A stretch of 64,000 nucleotides of DNA from Acanthochlamys bracteata (taxonomy: Eukaryota; Streptophyta; Magnoliopsida; Pandanales; Velloziaceae). Shown piece by piece: positions 50,860 to 64,000 of the stretch (positions are counted from its first letter, which is position 1; every line of letters starts with the position of its first letter). The position numbers and the translations under genes were made by a program. The notes under the pieces were generated by a model. That model worked only from the letters and a program-made list of their open reading frames with translations, searched no databases and was not told where the DNA came from. The stretch covers positions 6,329,001-6,393,000 of the forward strand of contig CM034126.1 in the NCBI GenBank assembly GCA_019914995.1, written 5' to 3'.

Positions 50860-53800
50860 TCAGTATTTTTGAGTTTCAGTAGGCCAGTCACTTAGGCTAT
50901 GGTAGATGCTAAATTGCGAACCAGCTTCATATCTACTTTCAAAACCATCACTAGGAATAAAGCCCTTCATCTGAAAAGGTAAGCCTGGGGAACTCTGTAA
51001 AGCCAGGGGAAGATGATCCAGCTCTGTTGAAACTGTATTCATGATGGCACTGTCTCTGCAACTTTGTTCATCTGTCCAATGGTCATCTGTCCAACCAAGT
51101 AATGGAAGACTGGATTTGCGCATAGCAGGCTGGAATATGTTTAGACTTTGGAGGTCCAGTGAGTTGGATGAAGAAACATTACTGCATGGAGAAAGTGTTT
51201 TGTTTGTGAAGTTGTAACCAGACCAAGTCTCATGGCCCAAGCAATATGATCTGGTAAGCAAGTCTGTATCATAGCTTTCAAATTCTCTCAGCTGTAGATA
51301 GGATTTTCGATACACAGCAGAAGCTGAAGCACGACCTAGAGATGGAACTGGTAAGTTTCCGAAGTCCAAATTCTGCTTAGATGTCCTGTGTTGGTCAGTA
51401 AATACAGCTTCAGGATCACAAAACTCTACAAATTGAAAACCATCGACTCTGTCCTCGGTCGGAATGTTCAAGTCTTCATCTCTTCTACAAATATTCAGGC
51501 AATTTTTGGATGTAAATCCAACAAGATCAGTATGAGGTTTTCTGAAAATATCGCTAGGCAAAGGTGAACCATGCTGACAAGTTGCTGTCCAGGGACCCAA
51601 AATCAAATCCCTACTTTCCAGGACACTCAAATTTGGATCTTCTTCTTTACAACTACCATATGAAACGCCGCTTGTTTGTCTCTTTTGCTCAATAAGCAAC
51701 TGCAATCTCCCATTCGACCTTTCCACAAGAAGTTCCTGGAGCTCATTATTCTGGGTCTGGGAATAAATCAGGCTTACTTTAGGCAATAATGCTTTTACTA
51801 TGTTCTCTGAAGAATGTTATTTAAAGCATCTCAAACAGATACTTGGTTAAGATTAAATGTTTGCGCAAACTTGAGAACAAGGTAATGTACCTGACCAGAG
51901 TTTCTTCCACTTCGCACCCTTTGTAAGAGCTCATGTATTAGTTCCGACCTACAGAAGGATATAAAAGTTTTAGAAGATACAATTTTTTCCAGACCTTCAC
52001 TTCATGTTACTGTCTGGCTTACCTGTTTGATATGAACTCATTTACTTGCAGAGAAAATGCAGCAGCACCTAGCTGGAGAAGGTTTTTTCTCTTATCCCAA
52101 AAAATTCCTTGGCACTTGTTCTTTTGCCCTGAAAGTTTTTATTCAAATGTGCCGTCATATGCTCATCCATGTTCTACTTGAATCTAAGAGACATCCTAAA
52201 GAAAATATAGGTCACTTCAATTAGAAGCCAAAAGGATAATTGCAGACTGATAGAGTATCAAAAGCATATTAGAATGATACAGCAATCATCTATTGGAACC
52301 ATACCTACCATGTTCTAACAATATGCAGACAAAACAACTTTACCAATTACAAAGTGCTTGTTAATATAGAACATATTGTCATAAACACAAGTACTGTATG
52401 CACAAGGTAAAATGTAGGGGAAATCTGATAATAAGTCATATAAACTTAATTCCACCTTACAGATAACAAAGTACTATAGTGTGCTATAGGTAGTCATATA
52501 GACCACCTTGTTAACTAGGTAGCTAGCAGGGATTACCATAGTGTAATACAAGATTAGGGAGCTCATTACTAACTTTTTTTTAAAGCACAGTAGTCCTTGA
52601 AGGATAGATAAATTAATTGTTGAGATAACAACTCAGTCATCAAAAATTCAACAACATAACCCAGTAATTCTTGGGCTTTATAATGCAAAAAAGATAACCA
52701 CCTAATACTTGCATCACCAAACTTGATCTAAGTCATCGAACGCTGCCAGATTCCCAAGAAAGCAACTTCTTTGGACTTTCTTCAATACTACAACCTTTTG
52801 ACAATTAGAAAAGATGGATATCAGAATACTAGTCTGCCCAAGAAGATTTAAGGCTAGGTCCAAAACCACGTCCTGCAGGTTGGACTACAATGATCAAATT
52901 TGTGATGGGGCTCAGGGGCCTGCCCAACAATTTAGATTGAGCTAATTTCTTTAGTTCAGTGAATGGATCTAGAAAATTGAATGAGTCTTGATTTTATAGT
53001 TCTGGATCAATGAACAGAAGGAGCATTGCAGTGTTCTTTCAAAGAACAACTAATGCAATTTTGCAGACAAAAATAATGTTCAGTATAAAAAATTTTTGAA
53101 AGGTAAAATACACTCATTCCTCACCAGATGTACAAGAAGCAATATAAGTTGACAGAGTTGGCCTCTCAGATTGAGGCGTTACATGTTGAATTGGAAGAAT
53201 GGAAACATTATATCCACGATCCTTTCCATTGACCTCATCCAGTCCTAACACAGGAAAAATAAAACAAAAAATGGTTTGGAAGTCAAAATTGCCAATTATA
53301 TGATAACTTGTACTCAATGCTCCCATATTTGAACATGTTTGGTAGTATAATAGTGAATGGCTGATTCCTCTAGGTGTGTAATCCAAATTCTGATTATAGT
53401 ACAGAAAATAGTGAAGTTGCCACTATTCTGCAATAGGTAAATGCAAACTATGGATGCCAAGAAATATAGAACAATACCAATTCCTAAAATTGCAGTCCTG
53501 CATTTCCAGAAATAATCATCTAAGATACTTCTAATGAATCAGACCCATATGCTTATGCATTTTCTCAGAGAAATGGAACAAGTGTTGTTACTGATACAAG
53601 CAGATCGTAGTTACATGAAATATATAGAACAACTTAGTTACATTCTCACCACATTTATGTGAATCTTTATTAGAAGAATTTATTCTTCTAGTACCCAGCT
53701 TCACTTTCACCATAGGCAACAGTGGAGTAGTAGGATCATAGCTCCACTTGACTGTGCTCTCAGCATCTACAAAGAGAGAGGCACAGTATTTACAATTTCA

Positions 53801-56207
53801 GTAATCAAAAAACATGAAAGCTTAATTGCAAACTTCCTCACAAAACAAAAATAATCTGGCCGTACTTGCTGCAATGAGTTTTTTGTCATTGCATTGCTGC
53901 ATATCTTGGTCATAATCACATATCTGGTGAGACTGATTAGTAATGCAAGTTTCTTCTAATAACTTCTTGAATGATTTATACTCAATAGTCTTTGCATCAG
54001 CTGCATGTAATGCACAACAAAAATAATAAGAGTAAAACCAAGATTAGCAAGAACTTGCATAAATTAATGAGTGGCATAATACATAACATGCTTACATAAT
54101 TTACATTGCCTATGAAGTTCAGCATGTAGGAAAAATATTCTGATTTATTACAGCTGAGAGTGCCGACATTAACTTGCATTGTTTTCCAACCTAGTGGAGA
54201 CCCATTCAAATTTCTAAGAAGGTGGTGAAATGGTCCACTTGGAGGAAATATTAACCAATTCTTGTCTGTCATGCCTTTTAAAGAATCAAAATCTTCAAAT
54301 TCGACGGTCAGCACCACAACTAAAACTTCTTACTATAGGTTATCAAACCAGAAGCATGCACAGATAATTTAAACCTTGCTAAAGTGAGGGTTCGAAGGTT
54401 TAAGGTCATTCATCTAGCAAAGAAAAAAAGAAGTGTGTAATTGACCCTTATATCTAAAGTCTCATCAATAAGATTAAACTGATTTCTGGTCAGTCGTCTA
54501 GCAGTACTGGCAGATGGAGTCATCATCTTTTAGGGGTAATCCAGTTGTGGCTGGTGTAACTTTAATATATAGGTGCTGACGAAGTCTGGCTTACACAGTA
54601 TATGACAACTTTCCAAGATATTGTTTTATTTCTGCATACAATCCACAATAGTTAACAGAAGAGCACGTCTTGACAGTATTTGCTGCTTCATGCAGCTATT
54701 GTTAGATCATAAACCTAAGTACTAGTTGATGGAATAGAAATTGCTTAGTAGGAGAAAAACACAGCATATGACCATAGAAGTGCCTAAACCATATAAGTGG
54801 ACAATAGCATGTACTCTTCATATTCTCAAAAATATTGCATGACTGTATATGCAGACAAAAGTAAATATCGACCAAACTCAAGTGCCATCTTTCATGTGCT
54901 CGAGCAAAGCAATAAACAATCAAGATGACCAAGTATGGAGAACCTACAAGTTGCAACAGTACTCTTCGCTGTAGGAACAGATGGAACATCTTCTTTACAG
55001 TTTAGCTTGAGACTGCTAGTGACAGATGCAAATTTGACCCTTCTTCTTTTTCTGACGCCTGTCAAGCAAGAACTAATCTGACAGTAGGTCCAACCAACCA
55101 CTAATAACTCTAAGTTGAAGGAGCTCAAGTACTTGCTCAGAATACATGTAACTGTAGATATACACTATAACAAACATATACTGTGAAAAAACAGATCAGA
55201 AGCTAGCAAAATGGATCACTTAGCACATATTTTTGTAGTTTTCATTTCTAAATACATAGTAGATCAAAACACACCCAAAACACTTGATCAATATATGACT
55301 AGTCAGCTGTCAGGTCATTATCATTCCATCCACCCCTTTGTACCCTTCTAGTGATGCTAGCGCATCCCATTACTGTATTACAGTAAAACCTACTCATCCT
55401 ATTGCATATAACACATAGTACTCATTTTCTTCCTCTAGGAGATTTACTAAGTGTTCCTGTATATATGGAATTCAGGACTGCAATAGATCCCACTTAGAAG
55501 GCACCAAAACGGGAAGGGCAAGTCATGAGACAAATCTTGAATTTTCTCCATGAATTTCCACATAGTGACTGCGTTCATGACTTCAACTGCTGACTTCCTA
55601 TTAGCAACCTAAATGATCAACCAGTTGAAACCTATATGCAACTAGGCATAGGCATCGGCTATACCATGATTGGTAACATTATTTATATTTCTAAACATGT
55701 AACCGACTATGAAAAGCATTTAAACTAAGCAAACAATAAAAGGGTTTGAGAATTACTTAGAAAGTGAAATAGTTATTGTCAAACTAATACCTTTCATTTA
55801 GAAATCACACAATTTTGTTAAAAGAAGTCTCTTTTTGAGGACTAGAAAGGTTAAAAAAGGACAAGCCTTTTAGAAAAATATTTAAAATCTGTTAACAGCA
55901 TAGAGAATTGAACTTTACAGTGCTATGCTATCCTACTTCAGATCAGACTTCTTGTCCCATGAATCAATCACAATAATTCGAAATCGACTTAAAATCAAAA
56001 GCCTAAATTTAAAGCAAATCATGACTGATTGAGATTGACAATCGTAAACAAAATACACAGCTTCCAATTAATGAACACCTGAAACTAAAATGAAGGCTTT
56101 GATCAAAAGGAACAGAGAAAAACAGGAATTCAAAAGAAAAAATGAAGAAATTGTTCGTAACCTTGAGTTGAAGAGAAATCTGAGCGCTTTAATGAGGGCT
56201 TCTTCAT
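50860..56207 (-). CDS. Unrecognised multi-exon protein, probably nuclear, with RVKF motif
   Basis: I do not recognise the family. Minus-strand exons that splice cleanly (GT-AG, matching phases): 56207-56162, 55058-54948, 54000-53866, 53766-53650, 53244-53125, 52128-52023, 51948-51891 and 51756-50860. Together they give 529 residues. A further in-frame exon, 54319-54191 (43 codons, both ends phase 1, GT-AG), fits between the second and third exons and would give 572. The start ATG has an in-frame TGA just upstream. The N-terminus has a basic cluster RKRRRVKFA, a likely nuclear signal that overlaps a canonical PP1-docking motif (RVxF). The middle has a heptad-like stretch (NEFISNRSELIHELLQRVRS, then NNELQELLVERSNGRLQLLIEQ). 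The last exon is a long Ser-rich, low-complexity tail with no domain I know. The function is unknown. Confidence 0.72.
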
Positions 56208-56365
56208 TGTTCGGCTTCAGGGTTTGAAGATGAATGAAGAATAAAATGAGAAGGGTTTTGGCGCGAGAAGCTTTATAATAGCGATGCAGGAAAAAAAAAA
56301 CAGAACAATACAATAGGCGCAGGACCGGAACTGAAAGGGTAATCCTGTCAATTTCATAGAGTTTC

Positions 56366-56595
56366 GGGCGTGTTTACTAGAATATCAAATTCATTTTTTT
56401 TAAATTTTTTAATATAAAATATATCAAAAATTAAAATAAAATTTTTTTATTAATAAATTTTTTTTAAAATTTAAATTTAAAACTTACTATAAATATTAAA
56501 TTAATATATAATTTTATTTTTATTAAATATTTTTAATTTTTAATTTAATTTTTTAAATTAACTTTCAATAAATTTATTTTATTGAATTTATGATT
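56366..56595. repeat. AT-rich MITE-like repeat, class 2
   Basis: It starts CGGGCGTGTTTACTAG and shares AAATTTAAAACTTACTATAA with the block at 17005-17276. It lies in the spacer between two divergent genes. Confidence 0.5.
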
Positions 56596-56620
56596 CTATT
56601 TTTCAGTACGACGATATTTC

Positions 56621-56833
56621 GGCTGCGTTTGGTAGTACATACCAAACATAATTTTTTAATTTTTTTCTATTTTATATTTTTTAATATATATTTTATAAAT
56701 ATTTAAAAAGTTTATTTAAAAATTTAAATATTATAAAAAAATTTAACGTAATAAAATTTTTTTATTATATATTTTATTATTTTTTTAAAAATAAAAATAT
56801 TTTCAATTCAAAAAAATAATTTCAAACGCACCT
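56621..56833. repeat. AT-rich MITE-like repeat, class 1, inverted
   Basis: It starts GGCTGCGTTTGGTAGTAC and ends TTTCAAACGCACC; GCGTTTG/CAAACGC forms the inverted ends. Confidence 0.5.
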
Positions 56834-57113
56834 TCGGTAAAACACACCAATGAGGGGAAAATAACCTTCGCCGTTCATTGTAAAAATAAAAAATTATAAT
56901 TAAAGAAGACGAGAAAACTCAGAAAAGAGAAGAGAGGCCATACTGCTAACTCATGGATAATTTTCGTAGAAAAAAACATAAAGAGAAAGAGAGGAAAAAA
57001 GATAAAGCGAAATGGTGTAAAACAAAGCTCGTTCCTCTACCACACATTTGGTCTACTTTCTTGAGCTTCGGCTGAGTCGAGAGCATCCTGAGAGTCAGAG
57101 AGTAAACGCATCC

Positions 57114-58804
57114 ATGGCTGCAGCGGTTGTGGGTTATGGCGGCGGCGGGTTTAAATCGTCGTCTCTCCCTCGCCAAATCGGCCCAAATTAACCGCTCATC
57201 GTCCGTCTCCTCCCTGATATCATAGAGTCCGGGTTTACTCTTACTTGCTCGGCTGCCAATAAGCCTTCTTCTTCTTCCTCTGATATCAGGTGATCTCCTC
57301 ACATTTAAGTTCAACCTCCGTTTTTGGTTACTAAGAAAGTGTCCCTGCGGTTTAGAAATTATTGCCTTTGCATGTATTACACATCATTTTCAAAATTTAT
57401 CTTTTTGATTGGGTATAAATTAGGATACGCAAAACTCCTGGTCTTTGAAGGAAGGAATGTAATTTCGAGAAATTTGAATGCTTCTATATATTAAGCACTG
57501 TTGCTGTGATTGTGTATCGCCTTGGTAACCGTCCACAAATTTTGTTTCAAACACGCTCTCATGACATTCCTTAGAGTTGTAAATTCACCTCATCCGAAAG
57601 CTGATGCATACCACTGCCCTGGTTGTAGGCTTTTAGCGCATTAACTGAGCTCATATATATGAAGTGATATGAATTATGATTGTAGGTACAAAATGCTCTT
57701 GAGGGAGGAGAAAATCCATTTGTGTTGGGTGTTGATCAGATTCTTATTAAGCTGGCTCGCTTTTCAAACAAATTTAAAAATGTAGTTGCTTGTGGGGAGT
57801 GAACAAATGTAAAAATAGTGAAGAGTTGTGTACTGGAGAAAGCGTCTTTTTCGAATATAGTATTGTAACATTCTAATCACATAGGCTATGATCTCAAACT
57901 AATTGTCTTGAGAAGAAAGGATCGGCACTTGGAACATTTACCTTGTAACCATAAGCTTTACTATATAGTTTTCAGGTCTGGAATCTTCTAGATGCTGCTC
58001 TTTTACTGTAATTTGATTTCATTGGTACCACTTCCAAATTTTGGTGAATTTTCTTAGGTTTTGAGCTTAAAGTTCTATTACGCAGGAGAGGAATCTTTTT
58101 ATGAGATCCCAATTTCATTTGTTCTTCAGCTCAAAGCAAAGTTCTGTATCCTTTTCACTCTGTGAGGATGTGCTTTTATCTTGCTTTCATTGCAAGCAGA
58201 ACTCTAGGAGGGCTAATAGCCATTACACAGTTAATTTTGGCTCTGGCGAATCCATCAAAAGCAGCTCAAGTTCCAACAATCTCAAAAGAACTTGGAATAG
58301 ATCTTGGAGCAGTTGTCCTTTTTGCATTTTATATACAAGGGAAATAAAACCAAGAATGCGCAGCTCGCGAAACTTTCCAGAGAAGGAAGTCTCTCCAAAC
58401 TGAAGTTACATGTGGATGACACAAGGACAATTCCCATGATTGCTTTAATAGGAGCTGCATGTTTGGTCATCCCCAGCATCGTTCATTTTGGAATCATTCA
58501 AGCAAAGTAAACCTTACACTGAAGGTCTTCTTGAAAAGGGGGGGCACTGGTGGTGCCTTTTGCTAGTGATGGAGAAACCTTATCTTTGGAATTTGATGAC
58601 AATAACAATGGAAACACTTCTAACATAAAGAAGAGGGTCTGCAACTTAGGCCTGTCTACACTACTGAATGGTCAAAGTAAGAGAAAAAGCTTAGTGGAAA
58701 TATTTATAGTATTGTTACTCACGATTTGACCTCACTGTCTTTTACATCTGCAACTGGATTGCTCAGAAAAAAAAATTGGCTAACATCTCTTTATATTCTC
58801 CTGT
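57114..58804 (+). pseudogene. Pseudogene of an LPA1-like plastid protein
   Basis: The first exon starts MAAAVVGYGGGGFKSSSLPR, hits a stop, and continues in another frame as GFTLTCSAANKPSSSSSSDI, a Ser-rich plastid-transit-peptide-like stretch. In 58086-58680 the conserved core appears in shifting frames: TLGGLIAITQLILALANPSK, ISKELGIDLGAVVLFAF, then NKTKNAQLAKLSREGSLSKL, then KQSKPYTEGLLEKGG and VVPFASDGETLS, then QLRPVYTTEWSK. A final exon has QKKKLANISLYSPV before a GTAAGT. As I remember it, this matches the Arabidopsis At4g28740 type (LPA1-like, photosystem II accumulation). At least four frame changes rule out an intact product. Intron borders remain, so it decayed from a spliced copy and is not a retrocopy. 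Confidence 0.75.
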
Positions 58805-58998
58805 GTAAGTTTTTCATCTGTACTATAGACTCCCAAGAATTATCGTATTTTAGTCAAAGAATCATGCTGTGCAAGTGCATAATGGAGTTGTCCATAGCAG
58901 CGAATGATGCTCTATGGAAATTTTGTCAAGTTGATTCGAGGAGAGCCGTTGTGTTGCCTGTGAATCCAGTTTTGCTTGTACATGTACAACCTTTTTAA

Positions 58999-61900
58999 AT
59001 CTTAGTTGTAGCTGAGATGTGCTAGTTTATAATGGTATCCGTATGTCCACGGTCTTAGCTCCAATTTGTACGTACGGTGCTGTGCTGTTTATTTGTATCA
59101 AATTAGAAACCAGCAATACCAATCCATTTATCTGAGGCTTTTGTGATGTATGGATGAAGGCTTCACTGGACATGCTTGGAAGAAATGTGACAATTGGAAA
59201 ATAGGTTAGCTGAAGTGATTTGTTATAGTATGATAGTGTATGAAGAGAAGTTAGGATTTTTTTACTTGAAACTGAGCATGATAAAGTCTGTGAGCTAGGA
59301 GGTCTTCCCTTTTGTGCTGTATACACTTCTCAGCGCGAGAAGTCTTTAAGCTGTATGTGACTGTTTCTACCAGTATAATTGTCACAGTTGTTGTGATAAA
59401 AAGGACTGCTGTGACTGTGAGAACATTCAAGCAGGTTATTATTGTACAACTACTGATTATTTGAACTGATGATAGCTCCATCAACATTTTACCTTATCAA
59501 GTAAAATTTTATGATTATACGGAATTAATGAAGTAGATTTTGGAAACCTAGTTCCATAGTGCAGTACACAATAACTTGTTTCATTGTTTAGAGTTACTTG
59601 TGATAAGGTCAGGCGAACATTTCCAACGCTTATTTAAGAGTATCTTTGCAGTTATAGACACCAGCATTGCTTCTAGAGTTTTAGCTAGAAATATAACTTA
59701 CGAAGAATATTATGGGTTTCGTCAATGAGAACTGAACTCCTTGAGCTTGCTCCAGTGATTATTTACCGCAACTAAAGGAATGATTTACCGGAGAAAGCTC
59801 AAGGAGTTTGGCTAGATCAATTATGAGACCTGAAATTATGGATTTTCTTTGTATCAGTCTCACAGTATGTCAAATTTTTAATGCGTTTTCTATCAAATAA
59901 TAGGTTCAGCATTAGATGAGTGATTGATTGATGTTTTTGTTTTCTACTGCTAGCTATGTGATAGAGTTGACAAAATGTATATAATAGTATTATGTAGTGG
60001 ATAGACTCTTTATTTGATTAGAAGGCCCTTAAGTAAAAATCTAATTTCATATTATTTATCGTAATATTTATTAAAATATTTAGATTAATTTTTTTATTAT
60101 CAATTGATTTTTAAAAAAATTTTAAATTCGTCGCAAACAGTATAGTTAGTTGCGGCTGTTAAAGTCATCCTTCCAAACCACTTTATGAACAGTTGTGTAA
60201 GTAATATAGACTGTTTAATGGCAGCTGCACCATGCATGTGGAGCTGGGTGAGTAATACGTCTCTATTGGATCAGTTTTTTGAACCTAACTCCCTTACGGA
60301 AGAATGTTCCAGTGACTTTGAGAGGGCTCGCTGTTGTACTCTTTAAGACAAGTGACTGTTTTCTTTTTGGTAGCAAAAAGCAAGAGGTTTGTTGCATACT
60401 TATATTTTTGTTTGTATGAAGTACCAATGTCTAGGCTTCGCTGTTTGTAGAAATCAAGTGTCTTATAAGTAGTATTTACCTAGAAATATTAGTGCCAGGG
60501 AATAACTTATTGTGACATTTGAGAAATCTTATAGTTTTCTTCCAGTTAAAATATGGGCTCTGCTTTTGTAGTTTCAGAATTATATCCTGCACTCTATTAC
60601 TTAACCAGATCTTAAGATTCTTAATCTGACAGAAAGATATGCTACTGTTTTATATATGATGAAGTTAGCCAGTTTTATAGTTACTTATTTTTTCTGACAT
60701 TAATTCCTGTAATGTAAATAACTTTTGATCTCATCTAGAGACAGGATCTGTTTGTTGCCAACTATGCACTATCAGACCATAACCAGCAGAATCTGCCAAC
60801 TTTTACTTTAGTTATTGTGGCATTTATTGAGAGAAAATACAATGGATTAGATTGAAGAATTTTATTACATTTCATGCAACATTATTTTAGTATATTTAAC
60901 TCGACAATTCGGTGCATGCAGCATATTATCTCTTTTTAATTCACTGGTGATAATACACTACCGTGTGAATGAGATTCTGGAGCATCTAGCTAGCCGACCC
61001 AGATGCAGGTTCTAAAAAAGTTTCACTTGGTACAAATAGTAAACTTGGGCCACTTGGCGATGGAGATGTTAAATCACAGAAGTAGGAAGTGTTGTGTCAC
61101 TAAGATTTGATCACTCTTATACCTTTTTTGCAAGGAAGGTCGTTGATAGCGATATGGTCTCACAATCAAGAGCTTAATTTTCACTTCAAGTGTTTACTAT
61201 CAATAAGCAACGATTAGGATGCGTTTTAATTGCACCTTCAGTCAAATTTAAAATTCGAACTCATTTTTTATGTTTTAATTTGCTGAATTATCGCAATACT
61301 TCCCGTTTAATTTTTACTTAACTCAGTTTTACCAATTTTAGTTTTACGAAACTAACTTCTTACTAACTAAAACACTATTTCTCTCACCCGGCGCTGGCCC
61401 ATTTTTGCAGGTATTCAAGAAAATTGTCTCCACTCTCTTGAAGTCCTTACTAAAATGGAGAAGCAAAATCTCTGGTGGGGAAAGCGCGAAAATCTCATGC
61501 ACATGAAAGCCATACGGATGAAATTAAGTTCTCTGTCTTGTTGTTATTTCTATCTGCTTTGCTAATTCCGTCTGCAACGTTGAAGGTTCATACCTATTGT
61601 TGGGCCATTTCATCCCCTGTATTCATGTCAACTCATAAATTCTACCGAAAGATATGAGATTCCTTCGCTTGATATGTAAATGATAATAAGGTGTCACTAA
61701 AGAAATATTAGTAACTAAACAACTTGGTCTTATGTGAAATAATCTCAATCTCATACGACTCCTTCGATGTGATATATTTGTAGGTAATTTCTCGTGGATA
61801 TAATATATCGCATGTATATAGTTTAATGTCTTTTTCAGTTTGCCAAGTTTCAGTGAGACACTGCTAGTAGGGATGGATAGTGCACACCAAGTTAGGTAGA

Positions 61901-63838
61901 TGTACTTGGGCCAATGGTCACTTAAGTACACTCTTCCATTCCTTCAAGAACAAGTCATCAAGGATAGAAACTTTTGCTCGTCTGATTGCTCAGTTGCTCT
62001 ATAGCTAGCAAAAAGAGATAAATGCATTTCTCCCTTTTACTGTTTTTTGATGAGGATCGACAGCGAGTCCAAAGGTCCCAGATTTACAATTAACCCAACT
62101 TCAAAGGAAGTTTCTGTTTCTAACTCTCGGCTGACTGGAGAATACCACAAATAATAATAATAACGAAGCTTCTCGTTGATATCATTTCATGCTGTTGTGG
62201 TTATGACTTTCCTCTATTTTAGAGAGGTTGAAGGTTTAGATTAAAGGTAGCCATTGTTTACTTCTTAAAAAAAGTTGAACTTTCCATGCATGACTTAACT
62301 TTAGCGTAACACAAGATCAACACTACTAATTCAAAGTCCCATCTTTTACTAAGTACAGTTTTTCTCTTTGATGCTTGTAATAAACGTGAAGTATTTCTTG
62401 TGTATGTATGAACGAGGAACATAACTCATGTGTCAAGTGTAGGTTTCATTTGTTATATCCTGGTTGTTTCTGAAGCAACTAAAAAAGGTCAAAACTATCC
62501 AAATTATTCAACTTTCCTTCTATGATGATTTTCTAAACCGAATTCAATTTTCAACCCAGCTTTCTCCCTCTCGGCTACTTGAATCCAGTTTACAGTCGAT
62601 ACAAAGCATACCCATCTCAACATATAACCAATTATGTTGTTCAAAAGTGGCTACAACTTTCCAAAAACTTCAATCATTTCCGTCTCACGTTCATCAAAGA
62701 AAATGAAATGAAAAGAAAGAAAGAACATGACCTTCCACATCAATCGAAGTGACCAATCTATGTTTGTCTGTTAATGGAGCCAAGAGACCAAAACGAAAGA
62801 TTCTGTTTTTGTATGCTGTAGCTTTTCTTTTTTCCTTCACTGTACTCTCCTCATTTCAAGTTTAACGACATGGGTTGTTATCACACTCCCAGAAAACATG
62901 ATTCTTATAATGACATGGGTGGTTGTTTTTTCAGAAGAAAATTTTTGGAAATATCTCCTACATTATCTTCATAATAAAGAAAAAACGGAAGCATGCAAAT
63001 GGAGTACTCATTTTTTTGTTGAGGATTTTTAAGTGGTTAGGAGAGTTTGGTATGACTCTTTATTCTTTTAAACATCAGTACACGAAAAAGTAAAGTTTCA
63101 GACAAAGAGTTACAAGGAGATTCCTTTCTTTTTTTTAGTTTCTTTTTGTCTTTATCAGTTTGTTTTTAAAACTGTAAGCTGATATATTTTTCAAATTATA
63201 AAAAAAAAAAAGAAAATACTGTAAGCTGGAACAAAAATTCTATCACGTCAAACTTTTTGATGTTATACGAAAATATGCTTTAAATCACCAACGCTCCAAA
63301 CTCTTGCAAACCAAATCTTCCTAATAGATATTCTGATTTTATTTCGCTGTAAAATTTAGGAAAAAAGAACAGCAAAGAAAAGAACACGTGATACAGCAGC
63401 ATTCCTGTCGCTTCTCTCAACTGTTCCCTTTTCTAATACTACCGACGCTGATCTGTCGCTCACTACAGGTTCATTGCTCCTTAAAATAGACTACACTGTT
63501 AATCCTACGACGTAGTAAAAATGGTTTTTCTAAAATCTAAAATCATATTTCAATATATAACTATTCGTATAAAATTAATTATACTATATTAAACTAAATA
63601 TTTTGTGAATAATGGTTTTAGTGTAGGAATAGCGTTCGTTAGAAAGCTGTTTGTGTGTTTGTGTAGAAGGAAACAATGGCTTTGCAGGTTCTCATTAGTC
63701 TCGCTTCTGTTGTTCTTCGAGCGTAATTATTGTTTTTGTTAATTAACAAAAAAGTGATTGATGTTCACAGCAGGAAGAAGGTGGGTGGATTTAATTTGTG
63801 GTTGCAGCCACTGAAACGAGAAAGGAATCTTCATTATA
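58999..63838. other. Spacer, nothing recognised
   Basis: I examined the open frames on both strands and saw no domain motif, transposon end or RNA gene that I could support. Confidence 0.35.
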
Positions 63839-63982
63839 ATGGCTCTCCTTCCTTCGGCACACTCATCGTTGCCTCTCCAACTTCGTCCTTCTAATCGTCT
63901 TGCTCGATCAGTTCAACTGATTATGACATTTAAAAGTCGGACAATATATGGTTATGACATAATTGTTAAAAAAAAAATCTAA
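63839..63982 (+). other. Possible first exon with a transit-peptide-like start, at the window edge
   Basis: An ATG opens a frame reading MALLPSAHSSLPLQLRPSNR, followed by LARSVQL, rich in Ser, Leu and Arg and free of acidic residues, like organelle targeting peptides. The frame runs into AT-rich sequence and a TAA at 63980. If real, the exon ends before that, and the rest lies beyond the window. This is speculative. Confidence 0.25.
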
Positions 63983-64000
63983 TCAAAACATCGACAATAA

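Noticed and set aside
56946-57314. 122-codon minus-strand frame rich in Arg
   Set aside because: It is the complement of the first exon of the LPA1-like pseudogene; the plus strand carries the transit-peptide-like sequence.
58101-58403. 100-codon frame starting MRSQFHLFF
   Set aside because: It is a shifted frame over the conserved LPA1-like core, which reads in the neighbouring frames.

Overview
This window is nuclear DNA from a flowering plant. The evidence is spliced genes with GT-AG introns and AT-rich introns, a mitochondrial HSP60 split into 18 exons, a plant-type subtilase, a plant GDSL lipase, and dense LTR retrotransposons, TRIMs and MITEs. Nothing in it is bacterial. Intron and gene structure suit a non-grass angiosperm, but I cannot name the species. 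The window is mostly non-genic.

Layout: an intronless subtilisin-like protease gene closest to SDD1/SBT1.2 (1623-3974, +). A long AT-rich spacer follows, with MITE-like repeats and a roughly 0.9 kb hAT-like element (8502-9432). A five-exon GDSL esterase/lipase gene (10520-13306, -) carries a 354-bp TRIM in its third intron. Another repeat-filled spacer (13.5-21 kb) includes a dead copia pol fragment. The mitochondrial chaperonin HSP60 gene (21336-28622, +) has a heat-shock-element-like site and a telo-box upstream, and several small insertions in its introns.

From 29 to 50 kb the window is a nest of transposable elements. It holds MITEs, a 724-bp TRIM with only 54 bp between its LTRs, copia-like debris, a structurally complete Ty3/gypsy element with nearly identical LTRs and a broken pol (39159-44631), a probable 2.1-kb copia solo LTR, and a decayed gag-protease element with one LTR. 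At 50860-56207 (-) there is a multi-exon gene for a probable nuclear protein I do not recognise; it carries a basic cluster and an RVKF motif. Just beyond it, facing the other way, is a decayed pseudogene of an LPA1-like plastid protein (57114-58804, +). The last 5 kb is mostly featureless, with one possible transit-peptide exon at the right edge.

The host genes do not form a pathway or operon; each stands alone. The clearest signals come from the transposable elements, where target-site duplications can be read directly for the gypsy element, both TRIMs and a Mutator-like MITE. I found no convincing new multi-gene system.
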